From contig JAJQIL010000030.1 in assembly GCA_021199235.1 (NCBI GenBank), positions 63,319 through 127,318 of the forward strand: a stretch of DNA of 64,000 nt, in the 5' to 3' direction. A program made the translations under genes and the position numbers. Position 1 is the stretch's first letter. Each line of letters begins with the position of its first letter. Shown one piece after another: positions 24,395 through 32,418 of the stretch. Source of the DNA: Lachnospiraceae bacterium (GTDB taxonomy: Bacteria > Bacillota > Clostridia > Lachnospirales > Lachnospiraceae). Under the pieces are notes generated by a model. The model saw only the letters and a list, made by a program, of their open reading frames with translations, ran no database searches and had not been told where the DNA came from.

Positions 24395-26440
24395 ATGAAA
24401 AATGGAGAAAATAAAACGAAAGCTGCAGAAGTCGCGACAAGGACGAGGACAATAACGGAAAGGACGCCTGGAACGCCCTCCAGATCTTCGGCCGGAAACG
24501 CGAAAATGACGAGAACCTTGCCGAGATCACGAAAAAGAGCAGGGACTTCAGTGAGGACGCAGAATCGGGCAAATATAAAGGAGACAGAAAAACCATCAAA
24601 AGAATTTGATTCAGATGTTCTTTTTGAGCAGCGTCTTGCCAGACACATGGATGAATTAAAGTGGCTGTACATGGAGCTGTACAGCAACGGTTCCATGTTC
24701 GCAGAACTGTGTGAGCAGATGCACCGTTTTTACGAGGAGCGAAGAACACCGCTGAAAAAGCTGGATGAGAAGCGTGAGAGCGATCCGAACTGGTATCGGC
24801 AGAATGATATGCTGGGCATGATGTTTTATATCGACAATTTTGCGGGCGATATGCAGGGAGTAGAGAAAAAGCTGGACTATATCGAGAACTGCGGAGTGAA
24901 TTATATTCACCTGATGCCGTTTCTGGATACGCCGAAGGGACGCAGCGACGGCGGGTACGCGGTGTCGGATTTCCGGAAGGTGCAGGAGAAGCTGGGGACG
25001 ATGGAAGATCTGGATGCGCTGACGGACGACTGCCACAGGCGGGGCATCAATATCTGCATGGATTTTGTCATGAACCACACTTCGGAGGATCATGAATGGG
25101 CAAAGCGAGCACGTGCGGGCGAAGGAGAGTACATGAGCCGGTACTTTTTCTTTGACAATGCCGCGATCCCTTCGCTTTTTGAAAAGACGGTACCGCAGGT
25201 CTTTCCGACGACCGCCCCGGGGAATTTCACCTGGCTCCCCGACATCGGACACTATGTGATGACGACCTTTTATCCGTACCAGTGGGATTTGAATTATCGG
25301 AATCCTCGGGTGTTCAATGAGATGATGTACAATTTCCTGTATCTGGCCAATCAGGGTATCGATATCATCCGCATTGACGCCGTGCCTTATATATGGAAAG
25401 AGCTGGGGACTAACTGCCGGAATCTCCGTCAGGTACATACGATCGTGCGCATGATGCGCATGATCTCCGAGATCGTCTGCCCGGGCGTGCTGCTTCTGGG
25501 CGAGGTGGTGATGGAACCGGAAAAGGTGGTGCCTTACTTTGGCACCGTGGAAAAGCCGGAATGCCATATGCTCTACAACGTGACGACGATGGCGACCACC
25601 TGGCATACAGTGGCGACGCGGGATGTGAGCCTTTTGAAAAAGCAGCTGGATATTGTGAGCTCGCTTCCGAAAGACTATACCTTTTTGAATTATCTGCGCT
25701 GCCACGACGATATCGGCTGGGGACTGGACTACGGCTTCCTTGCGCAGCAGGGCTTTGACGAGCGTACCCATAAGCAGTATTTGAACGACTATTTTGAGGG
25801 AAAGACCGGCGCGAGCAACAGCCGCGGCGAGCTGTACAACGCTGACCCCGTGACGGGTGATGCGCGTTTTTGCGGGACGACCGCTTCCATGTGCGGCATC
25901 GAAAAAGCCGGATTCGAGCAGGATGAGGCGGCGATGGAGAAAGCAATCCAGCTGGATATCATGCTCCATGCCTATATGTTCATGCAGTCGGGAATTCCCG
26001 TCCTGTACGGTGGCGATGAGATTGGACAGGTGAACGACTATTCCTACAAAGAAGATCCGGAAAAAGCGCCGGACTCCCGCTACATCCACCGCGGCATGAT
26101 GCGCTGGGATCTGGCGGAGCGGATCAGCGATCCGGATTCTGTAGAGGGAAAAGTGTTCCGCCGGCTGAAAGAGCTGGAAGATATCCGAAAGAAAGAGAAA
26201 GTATTTGTATCCAATGCGGATACCTGGACGGTGGAGACATGGGAAAACAGTGTTCTCTGCATCGGCAGATATTATGACGGCGACAAGCTGCTGGGACTCT
26301 TTAATTTCAGCGAGTACGACAAGACCGCCTGGATCAACGAGACAGACGGACTGTACCGGGATCTGCTGAGCGGGCGTGCCATGAAAGCCGCGGGAGTCGA
26401 TATTCCGGCGTATGGGTTTTTCTATCTGAAGAAAATTTAA
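24395..26440 (+). CDS. GH13 subfamily 4, amylosucrase-like glucosyl hydrolase/transferase
   Basis: The 681-residue frame encodes an amylosucrase-type (beta/alpha)8 enzyme that acts on sucrose-like substrates. Motifs seen are MLGMMFYIDNFAGDMQGVE, HLMPFLDTPKGRSDGGYAVS, DFVMNHTSEDHEWA, DIIRIDAVPYIWK (nucleophile Asp), LLGEVVMEP (Glu) and RCHDDIGW (Asp). The N-terminal helical domain of amylosucrases is present from about residue 75 (FEQRLARHMDELKWLY). The first 70 or so residues are Arg/Thr-rich and unlike the family, while another frame over 24440-24600 looks more protein-like. The start at 24395 has a good ribosome binding site, so compensating frameshifts are possible. Its 3' end is duplicated at 28737. 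Confidence 0.85.
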   Translation: MKNGENKTKAAEVATRTRTITERTPGTPSRSSAGNAKMTRTLPRSRKRAGTSVRTQNRANIKETEKPSKEFDSDVLFEQRLARHMDELKWLYMELYSNGSMFAELCEQMHRFYEERRTPLKKLDEKRESDPNWYRQNDMLGMMFYIDNFAGDMQGVEKKLDYIENCGVNYIHLMPFLDTPKGRSDGGYAVSDFRKVQEKLGTMEDLDALTDDCHRRGINICMDFVMNHTSEDHEWAKRARAGEGEYMSRYFFFDNAAIPSLFEKTVPQVFPTTAPGNFTWLPDIGHYVMTTFYPYQWDLNYRNPRVFNEMMYNFLYLANQGIDIIRIDAVPYIWKELGTNCRNLRQVHTIVRMMRMISEIVCPGVLLLGEVVMEPEKVVPYFGTVEKPECHMLYNVTTMATTWHTVATRDVSLLKKQLDIVSSLPKDYTFLNYLRCHDDIGWGLDYGFLAQQGFDERTHKQYLNDYFEGKTGASNSRGELYNADPVTGDARFCGTTASMCGIEKAGFEQDEAAMEKAIQLDIMLHAYMFMQSGIPVLYGGDEIGQVNDYSYKEDPEKAPDSRYIHRGMMRWDLAERISDPDSVEGKVFRRLKELEDIRKKEKVFVSNADTWTVETWENSVLCIGRYYDGDKLLGLFNFSEYDKTAWINETDGLYRDLLSGRAMKAAGVDIPAYGFFYLKKI

Positions 26441-26461
26441 ATAACAGTTCAGAGCTGTATC
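26410..26461 (+). repeat. Left copy of 52-bp direct repeat (3' end of GH13_4 gene)
   Basis: These 52 bp cover the last codons and stop of the GH13_4 gene and 20 bp beyond. They recur at 28737-28788 with two mismatches. The AAA/RloB-like gene pair lies between the copies. Confidence 0.85.
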
Positions 26462-26520
26462 TCAGGCGACTCGCTGTCCTGAATATCTAAGCGATGTCTT
26501 TCTTTGAATCTGCTGAAACG

Positions 26521-26555
26521 AAAAGCCCCGGAGGTGTGATGCCTCCGGGGCTTTT
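26521..26555. terminator. Bidirectional terminator after GH13_4
   Basis: AAAAGCCCCGGAGG pairs perfectly with CCTCCGGGGCTTTT around TGTGATG. The flanking A and T runs allow termination in both directions. A near-identical hairpin lies at 28799-28825 before the alpha-galactosidase. Confidence 0.9.
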
Positions 26556-26557
26556 GT

Positions 26558-26605
26558 ATCGATTAATATTGGCATAACAGGCCCTCCTGGAAATTATTTT
26601 CGTAC
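26558..26605 (-). pseudogene. Scar of a deleted alpha-galactosidase copy (start codon and upstream)
   Basis: These 48 bp match 31217-31264, which hold the first six codons of the intact alpha-galactosidase gene and its ribosome-binding region. Here the minus strand still reads Met-Pro-Ile-Leu-Ile-Asp and then runs straight into the terminator at 26555. The body of the gene is missing. Confidence 0.8.
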
Positions 26606-26704
26606 TGAGAAGATTCATATCAAATAAAACGCAATGGATATAACTGATTATAATAGAATATTTTGACGGAAAATTTGGATAATATAATGAAACGAAAAAA
26701 ATAT

Positions 26705-26732
26705 TTGCGTTTTATCCCAAAAAGTATATAAT
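26705..26732 (+). promoter_or_regulatory. Promoter of the AAA/RloB-like operon
   Basis: TTGCGT (26705-26710) and TATAAT (26727-26732) are 16 bp apart, 36 bp before the ATG at 26768. The -10 is perfect and the -35 is partial. The module thus appears to bring its own promoter. Confidence 0.6.
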
Positions 26733-26767
26733 AAAAGTGCCTCGATGAAAGGAAGGGTGAAGATACC

Positions 26768-28051
26768 ATGAAACTGATTCGTGTAAAAATTGAAGGCTTT
26801 CGCAATATTGAAGAAGACGAAATTATTCTGGGGAATGAGATTACCTCTCTTGTTTCAGAAAACAGTTATGGGAAATCTAATTTAATGGAAGGCATTGATT
26901 TTGCTGTTTCTTTTATTTCTGCAACTCCAGCTGAGAAGTCCTATATGATGGGTTGGAAGCGAGGAATCCCGCTTAATAAAAAAACAGAGAATCATGATTT
27001 TAAAGCAAATTTTATTTTTGAGACAGAGTTTCAGGATGAATCATATGAAATCAATTATGGTTTCTCTTTTACCTGGATTAAAAATGATGGCGGGAAAAAA
27101 ATCCAGAATGAGTGGTTAAATGCGCGCAGACTGGGAATTGCCAGAAAGTATATTAAATTGATCAGCCGCGATGAACGGGCATTATTTAAGTCTTCTCCGA
27201 CAGGCCGATGCAGCAGTGTCGTAAGGATAGCCGATGAGGAACTGATTCTTAATAAGCTGCTCAATTTCGATGATTTATATTATATGCCGATTATTGAAGA
27301 ATTGAATCATATCAGTGTATATGTAGAACGTCATCTTGACGCTTCTTTTTCTTATACGAAAAATCCTCTGGTAATGAAAAACAGCGACCAGTCGATTTTA
27401 CTGGATTTTACTGATATACCGAGGGTGATTTATCAGCTTAAGAAAAAGCATAATGATAAGTATGAAGTCCTTAAGGACGCATTCATGCAGTTATTCCCGA
27501 ATATTACAAATATTACGGTACAGGAGTTTGATATAAGTCGGAATCACGGCATAAAAATTGACATTGATGCTCCATATACCATTTCGGATAAGGTATACTC
27601 TATATTCGTACAGGATAAGAATCTTAACCAGCCGTTGGATTTTAGCGGTATGTCTGATGGGGCGAAAAGAGTTTTTCTGATGCTGACATTTGCTGTTGTA
27701 GCAAATATTGAGAAGATGACATTGATTGCGTTCGAAGAGCCGGAGAATTCTATTCATCCATCCTTGCTGCAGGGATATCTGCGAGTACTGACGCAGCTTG
27801 CCGGTGACTGTAAGATCATCGTTGCAAGTCATTCGCCCTATATTATTGAATATGTGTCCACAGAGGATATTTATATTGGCAAGCCAAATCCGTATGGACT
27901 TGCGGATTTCTCCAAAATAGACGCAAAGAAAGTGAATCGATTAGAACGTGATGCCATGAACGACAGTGTATCTGTAGGCAGCTATATTTTTGAATTGCTT
28001 TCTGGCGGAGAAGATGAGCTTGATATTCTAAACACATATCTGGAGAAATAA
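26768..28051 (+). CDS. AAA ATPase of an AbiL/PARIS-like defence pair
   Basis: This 427-residue ATPase belongs to the SMC/RecF-like AAA_15/AAA_21 group. Walker A is ENSYGKSN with Lys36, the signature-like motif is FSGMSDGAKR (near residue 292), Walker B is IAFEEPENSIHP (near 320), and the SHSPYIIEYV motif follows. GAAAGGAAGGGTG precedes the ATG. The next gene, 4 bp downstream, is an RloB-like TOPRIM-type protein. ATPase plus RloB pairs are known from lactococcal AbiL, and ATPase plus TOPRIM pairs from PARIS. An anti-phage role is therefore likely but not shown here. Base composition is more AT-rich than the surrounding sugar genes. Confidence 0.85.
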   Translation: MKLIRVKIEGFRNIEEDEIILGNEITSLVSENSYGKSNLMEGIDFAVSFISATPAEKSYMMGWKRGIPLNKKTENHDFKANFIFETEFQDESYEINYGFSFTWIKNDGGKKIQNEWLNARRLGIARKYIKLISRDERALFKSSPTGRCSSVVRIADEELILNKLLNFDDLYYMPIIEELNHISVYVERHLDASFSYTKNPLVMKNSDQSILLDFTDIPRVIYQLKKKHNDKYEVLKDAFMQLFPNITNITVQEFDISRNHGIKIDIDAPYTISDKVYSIFVQDKNLNQPLDFSGMSDGAKRVFLMLTFAVVANIEKMTLIAFEEPENSIHPSLLQGYLRVLTQLAGDCKIIVASHSPYIIEYVSTEDIYIGKPNPYGLADFSKIDAKKVNRLERDAMNDSVSVGSYIFELLSGGEDELDILNTYLEK

Positions 28052-28055
28052 AAGT

Positions 28056-28694
28056 ATGGCAAAAAAGAATAACGGCAGTGCCGATAAAAAAACAATTCTC
28101 GTAATATTTATTGAGGGAGACACTGAGGTGGATTTTTATAATAAGATGGTTGCATCTATTAGAGAAAAGGTGGGGCAGCCTTCCTGTACCGTAAAAATTA
28201 AAAATGTAAAAGGTGTCGGAAATTACCAAAACAGAGCGTGCCGGATTTTTGAAAATGGCATCAAAAAGAAGTATCCAGGCTATCGGTATGTAGTTGCCCT
28301 TTGTTATGACACGGATGTGTTTCTATACAGCAGGAAACCACCGGTGGACTGGGATGCTGTTACGAAAGCGTTGAAAGAAAAAGGAGCGGATCAGGTGAAT
28401 CTTGTACGTGCCGAAAAATCTATTGAAGACTGGTTTTTGTTCGACATGGATGGGCTGAGAAGATTTTTGAAAATTTCACTGAAGACGAAGCTCCCGGCCT
28501 ATAAAGGACAAAAAGGGCTGGAGCAGCTGTTTTTAAAAGCAAACAAGACCTACATTAAAGGTGTCCAGTGTAAAGGACTGGTTGATGCATTGGATATGGA
28601 AAAAATTTTCCCGCATATCTGTAGGGAAATACGAACCATCTGTAATACGATGGGAGTAAATTGCAGTACAGATAATGAACGCTGCAATGGCTGA
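28056..28694 (+). CDS. RloB-like TOPRIM-type effector
   Basis: This 212-residue protein starts 4 bp after the ATPase stop. The N-terminal motif VIFIEGDTEVDFY (Glu20) and CYDTDVF (Asp near residue 84), with AEKSIEDWFLFD later, fit the acidic metal site of RloB/TOPRIM-related nucleases. The C-terminal part has a KTYIKG segment typical of the family. In AbiL the equivalent protein is required for phage abortive infection. It is the probable effector, restrained or activated by the ATPase (inference). The gene ends 42 bp before a duplicated end of the GH13_4 gene. Confidence 0.8.
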   Translation: MAKKNNGSADKKTILVIFIEGDTEVDFYNKMVASIREKVGQPSCTVKIKNVKGVGNYQNRACRIFENGIKKKYPGYRYVVALCYDTDVFLYSRKPPVDWDAVTKALKEKGADQVNLVRAEKSIEDWFLFDMDGLRRFLKISLKTKLPAYKGQKGLEQLFLKANKTYIKGVQCKGLVDALDMEKIFPHICREIRTICNTMGVNCSTDNERCNG

Positions 28695-28736
28695 TGCTGG
28701 CGAAAAATTGTCGGAAATCAGAGAAAATGAAGCGCT

Positions 28737-28788
28737 GTATGGGTTTTTCTATCTGAAAAAAATTTAAATAACAATTCAGAGCTGTATC
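28737..28788 (+). repeat. Right copy of 52-bp direct repeat (GH13_4 3' end)
   Basis: This is the second copy of the GH13_4 gene end (Tyr-Gly-Phe-Phe-Tyr-Leu-Lys-Lys-Ile-stop plus 20 bp), with two mismatches to 26410-26461. No upstream GH13 sequence is attached. After it come a variant of the terminator hairpin and the intact alpha-galactosidase. Confidence 0.85.
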
Positions 28789-28798
28789 GAAACAAACA

Positions 28799-28825
28799 AC
28801 CCCGAAGGTGTGATGCCTCCGGGGT
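28799..28825. terminator. Terminator between RloB-like gene and alpha-galactosidase
   Basis: ACCCCGAAGG pairs with CCTCCGGGGT around TGTGATG, with one mismatch. It is a variant of the hairpin at 26521 and serves two convergent genes. T-rich sequence follows on the plus strand. Confidence 0.75.
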
Positions 28826-28837
28826 TTGATTTGTTTT

Positions 28838-31234
28838 TCATACACGTGAAAGATACACCTGCCATGCCTGATACTCACCGTTCATCCAGGGAACCGGTAG
28901 CCCGGCAGCCATCAGAGCATTTCCCGGAACCAGCGTTTGTTCATCTTCAAGTACCTTGTTCCCGGCACTTCGTTCGCCGCGCCCATTGCGGGTACTCATC
29001 GCTTCGGTGAGGCGGTACCAGCCATTCGGATCCAGCCCGCGCAGCTTTACGTATTCGACCGGTGAGTTGCAGTGCGCACCGGTCCTGATCAGATTCAGAA
29101 GCGCCTCCGCACCATCCTCAGAAGAGAATTCCCAGGCGGTATATTCCTCGTTTTCCATCGGGCTTGACAGTCGGAAGTAGCGCCCCTCACGGATCAGATC
29201 GCTGTATTTTATATAATCCCGGATCTGACGGCGGACGATTTCTTTTTCTTCTTCTGAGACCAGATTCAGGTCAAGCTCATAACCGAAGGTACCGGCCATC
29301 GCCACGACGCCGCGCGTCACAATGTCCGTGCGCCGGCCTGTCTGGTGATTCGGCACTGCGGATACGTGGGAGCCGACCGCAGAGATCGGATAGCCAAAGG
29401 AAGTCCCGTACTGGATGCGCAGCCGTTCGATGGCGTCCGTATTGTCACTGCACCAGATCTGCGGCGTGTAATACAGCATTCCCGTGTCAAAGCGTCCGCC
29501 TCCTCCGGCACAGCCTTCGATCAGAAGCTCCGGGAAACGCGTTTGCAGCCGTTCCAGAAAATCATAGACGCCCAGCACATAGCGATGCAGGGTCGCCCCC
29601 TGGTTCTGTTCGCGGGCTGTCAGCGAATAGATATCGGAGAGATGGCGGTTCATGTCCATCTTTATATAGGAAACATTCGCTGCAGAAATAACCACACAGA
29701 TCTGTTCCAGAATATGGTCAACAACTTCTTTTCTGGAAAAATCAAGCACGAGCTGATCTCTGCCGCGCACCGGCTTTCTTCCGGGGATGACAAAAGCCCA
29801 GTCCGGGTGCGCGCGGTACAGGTCGCTGTCCTCCGATACCATCTCCGGCTCGATCCAGAGGCCGAATTTCATGCCCAGCGCATTCACCTGCTCTGAGACT
29901 GCTTTCAGAGTAGAACCCAGCTTTTCTTCATTCACATACCAGTCGCCGAGTCCGCTGTTATCCGAGTCGCGTTTTCCGAACCAGCCGTCGTCCAGCACGA
30001 GCATTTCCACGCCCAGTTCCGACGCCTGTTTCGCGATCCGCACCAGCTTGTCCGCATCAAAATCAAAATACGCCGCCTCCCAGCTGTTGATCAGCACCGG
30101 GCGCCTGCGGTCTCTCCAGTATCCACGGCACAAGTGGCGGCGGATCAGACGATGGTATTCCTCTGAGAGCGTCCCAAACCCGGCGTCGCTGCAGCAAAGT
30201 GCCGCTTCCGGCGTGTCAAAGGTCTCTCCCGGCATAAGCTTCCAGGAAAACAGCTCATCCGAAATGCCCAGCAGCGCGCGCGTCTGCTTATACTGATCGA
30301 CAGAAGCCTCTCCCTTAAAATTGCCGCTGTACAAAAGCTGGAAGCCATAGCAGTCTCCGTTTGTCTCCCCGGCATCTTTGGACGCCAGGATAAAGAATGG
30401 ATTCTGCTGATGACTGGACGCTCCGCGGCGGCTCTGCAGGATCTGCTCGGCGTGCGAAAGAGGCGTGCGTGAAAACTGCCGCTCCATCCCATGTCTTCCG
30501 TGAAAGTGGATCAGGTCAAATTCCCCATACAGAAAATCAAGGCAGCAGCTGGCCGCTTTTTCCACATATACAGTGTCGGCTCCGGTGTTCCGAATCCGGG
30601 CTGCGCGCGTGATCACATCGCTGTCTGAAAGTATCCCGTAGAGCAGGGTCACTTCGACGCCGGACGCCTTATCCTCCAATATAACCTCGAGGGTCTGTGC
30701 TGGCGGCTGAGCAGGCTTCTTTTGCCCGCCATTATCCGCTTCCGGGCAGTCTTTGCAACAGCATTCGTCTGCGTTGGCCTCCGCTGCCGCTTCGCGCGGG
30801 ACGTCGTTGTAGATGGCCGGCATCCCGGGAATGCTGTATTTTTCCTCCAGTACGCGTGCGGATTTGTAGCGCAGGTCGCAGCTGGCAGTACCATCTGCAT
30901 TTCGGATCTGCAGCGCAGTGCTGCGGTAGTCGCCGGTGCCGAAACAGGGGTATTCCTGCGGCAGCGCATCCATTGAGTAAGTGCGGTCTGTCCCGGCGTC
31001 ATACGGATTACCGGAAAAACCGCGGTCATAGAAGGTCAGAAGATAGCGCAGATCCGGGGCATTTTCACTGGCTTCAACGCCGGAATCGCAGGAGTCCGGT
31101 GCATCATGGAGAGCGAGTTTCTTCCCATAGTAAAGGTGCAGAAGGTGCCCATATTTCCCCACTGTCATCTGGTATGTGGTATGCTTTGTGTGAATAGTAA
31201 AAAGCCTGCGTGTCTCATCGATGAATATTGGCAT
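28838..31234 (-). CDS. GH36 alpha-galactosidase
   Basis: This 798-residue enzyme removes alpha-1,6-galactose from raffinose-family sugars or melibiose. An N-terminal beta-supersandwich (residues about 1-330) precedes the (beta/alpha)8 barrel. Barrel motifs are LVLDDGWFGKRDSD, FGLWIEPEMVSEDS, SYIKMDMNRHLSD with the nucleophile Asp, and WCSDNTDAIERLRIQ with the acid/base Asp. No signal peptide is present, so it acts inside the cell. The length agrees with clostridial RafA/AgaN-type enzymes. It is transcribed against the importer, and the AraC gene upstream on the same strand (31341) may control it. A gap of about 100 bp separates them. A deleted second copy is marked by the scar at 26558. Confidence 0.93.
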   Translation of the reverse strand: MPIFIDETRRLFTIHTKHTTYQMTVGKYGHLLHLYYGKKLALHDAPDSCDSGVEASENAPDLRYLLTFYDRGFSGNPYDAGTDRTYSMDALPQEYPCFGTGDYRSTALQIRNADGTASCDLRYKSARVLEEKYSIPGMPAIYNDVPREAAAEANADECCCKDCPEADNGGQKKPAQPPAQTLEVILEDKASGVEVTLLYGILSDSDVITRAARIRNTGADTVYVEKAASCCLDFLYGEFDLIHFHGRHGMERQFSRTPLSHAEQILQSRRGASSHQQNPFFILASKDAGETNGDCYGFQLLYSGNFKGEASVDQYKQTRALLGISDELFSWKLMPGETFDTPEAALCCSDAGFGTLSEEYHRLIRRHLCRGYWRDRRRPVLINSWEAAYFDFDADKLVRIAKQASELGVEMLVLDDGWFGKRDSDNSGLGDWYVNEEKLGSTLKAVSEQVNALGMKFGLWIEPEMVSEDSDLYRAHPDWAFVIPGRKPVRGRDQLVLDFSRKEVVDHILEQICVVISAANVSYIKMDMNRHLSDIYSLTAREQNQGATLHRYVLGVYDFLERLQTRFPELLIEGCAGGGGRFDTGMLYYTPQIWCSDNTDAIERLRIQYGTSFGYPISAVGSHVSAVPNHQTGRRTDIVTRGVVAMAGTFGYELDLNLVSEEEKEIVRRQIRDYIKYSDLIREGRYFRLSSPMENEEYTAWEFSSEDGAEALLNLIRTGAHCNSPVEYVKLRGLDPNGWYRLTEAMSTRNGRGERSAGNKVLEDEQTLVPGNALMAAGLPVPWMNGEYQAWQVYLSRV

Positions 31235-31340
31235 AACAGATCCTCCCGGAAATTATTTTCGTACGGATTATACATGGCTGTTCTGCTCTTTTCAAGTAAA
31301 ATATTTGCAGCTGATGAGGCTGCATTTCCGTGCTGAATGA

Positions 31341-32231
31341 CTATATGCCGGATTTTGCAGACTTCCTGTGTTCCCCGGGCGTGCAGCCGAAGCGCCTGCG
31401 GAACAGTTTATTAAAATAAGAAATGTTGTGGAAACCATTATCCAGTGCGATCTCCGTCACGGAAAGATCGGTTTCCTCCAGCGCGGCCGCCGCCTTTGTC
31501 AGGCGGAAACGATTGATGTATTCGACGCAGGTCATGCCGGTATACCGGCGAAAAAAATTCATGAAATATGTTTCACTGAAATGACAGACTTTGGAAAGCT
31601 CCTGTATGGTAAGGGGATCCCGGTAATGTTCCTGAATATAACCCAGAATTCCTTTAAGCTTTTCTTCTGTATGCCGACTGCTGCTGTTGAGGTCGGCTTT
31701 TTCGATATAGCCCAATCGGTACAGATCTGCTAAAAGTGTTAGCAGGAGCGCTTTTGTCTGAAGCTCATATGCGGATTCTTTTTTCTGAAAGATATGGCAT
31801 AAATCAAGAAAACATTTTTTAAGCTCCGGATAGCCTGGCTGATCCGGATGAATGACCGGCACGAAACGATGCTTTCCGGTCAAAAGCGGATTCAGATATT
31901 TGACAGTGCAGATATCCGGTGTCAGTCCGCCCGGATAATTCAGGTGAAAGACCAGGCTCTGCGAGGCCATGGTGCAGCCTGGTTCCTCACTGGCGCCATG
32001 CAGGACATGCGGGGAAATGAAAAGCAGGTCGCCGGCCTGTACCCGGAAAGGTGTAAAATGAATCGTGTAGTTGGCAGATCCATTTTCAATGTAGGTAATC
32101 TCCGCTTCCTCATGCCAGTGAAGCTCAAGATTGCGGTAACTTTCCAGTATGCGGCAATAATAATATTCCACCGGAAGCAGAGCGCTTCCATGTGTGGTTT
32201 TTTCCTGATAATCCGGAATCTGTTTTTCCAT
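31341..32231 (-). CDS. AraC-family transcriptional regulator
   Basis: This regulator has 296 residues from the ATG at 32231, chosen over 32264 because CGGGAGGAC lies upstream only of the former. A cupin domain with ELHWHEEAEITYIENGSANY and DLLFISPHVLHG is followed by the double helix-turn-helix (from about residue 190). The HTH includes VTEIALDNGFHNISYFNKLF and ends RFGCTPGEHRK. It is followed by the alpha-galactosidase on the same strand and is divergent from the GH13 gene at 32419. It is probably the activator for one or both. The ligand is likely a galactoside or glucoside. Confidence 0.9.
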   Translation of the reverse strand: MEKQIPDYQEKTTHGSALLPVEYYYCRILESYRNLELHWHEEAEITYIENGSANYTIHFTPFRVQAGDLLFISPHVLHGASEEPGCTMASQSLVFHLNYPGGLTPDICTVKYLNPLLTGKHRFVPVIHPDQPGYPELKKCFLDLCHIFQKKESAYELQTKALLLTLLADLYRLGYIEKADLNSSSRHTEEKLKGILGYIQEHYRDPLTIQELSKVCHFSETYFMNFFRRYTGMTCVEYINRFRLTKAAAALEETDLSVTEIALDNGFHNISYFNKLFRRRFGCTPGEHRKSAKSGI

Positions 32232-32418
32232 GATACAGGCGTCCTCCCGTTCCACAAATACCATAGGATTGTGTTAATACTGCGTAATATTCTGCAAGAA
32301 ATTCTGCAAGCATTATAGTATAATTCTATCATAAATGCCACTGTTCTTTTCGGACTTTTTCAGGAGGAAGAGCTCCGGCGGCGGAAACACGTATTGGAAA
32401 AAACGGGAGGATAAAAGA

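Noticed and set aside
24656..26089. 477-codon open frame opposite the GH13_4 gene
   Set aside because: It lies opposite all catalytic motifs of the GH13_4 protein and its translation is rich in His, Arg and Ile without domain structure.
26442..26480. AACAGTTCAG-like sequences (also at 28767 and 58891) as further ends of the 135-bp element
   Set aside because: Only about ten bases match the terminal repeat and no internal element sequence follows, so chance or distant relation cannot be separated.
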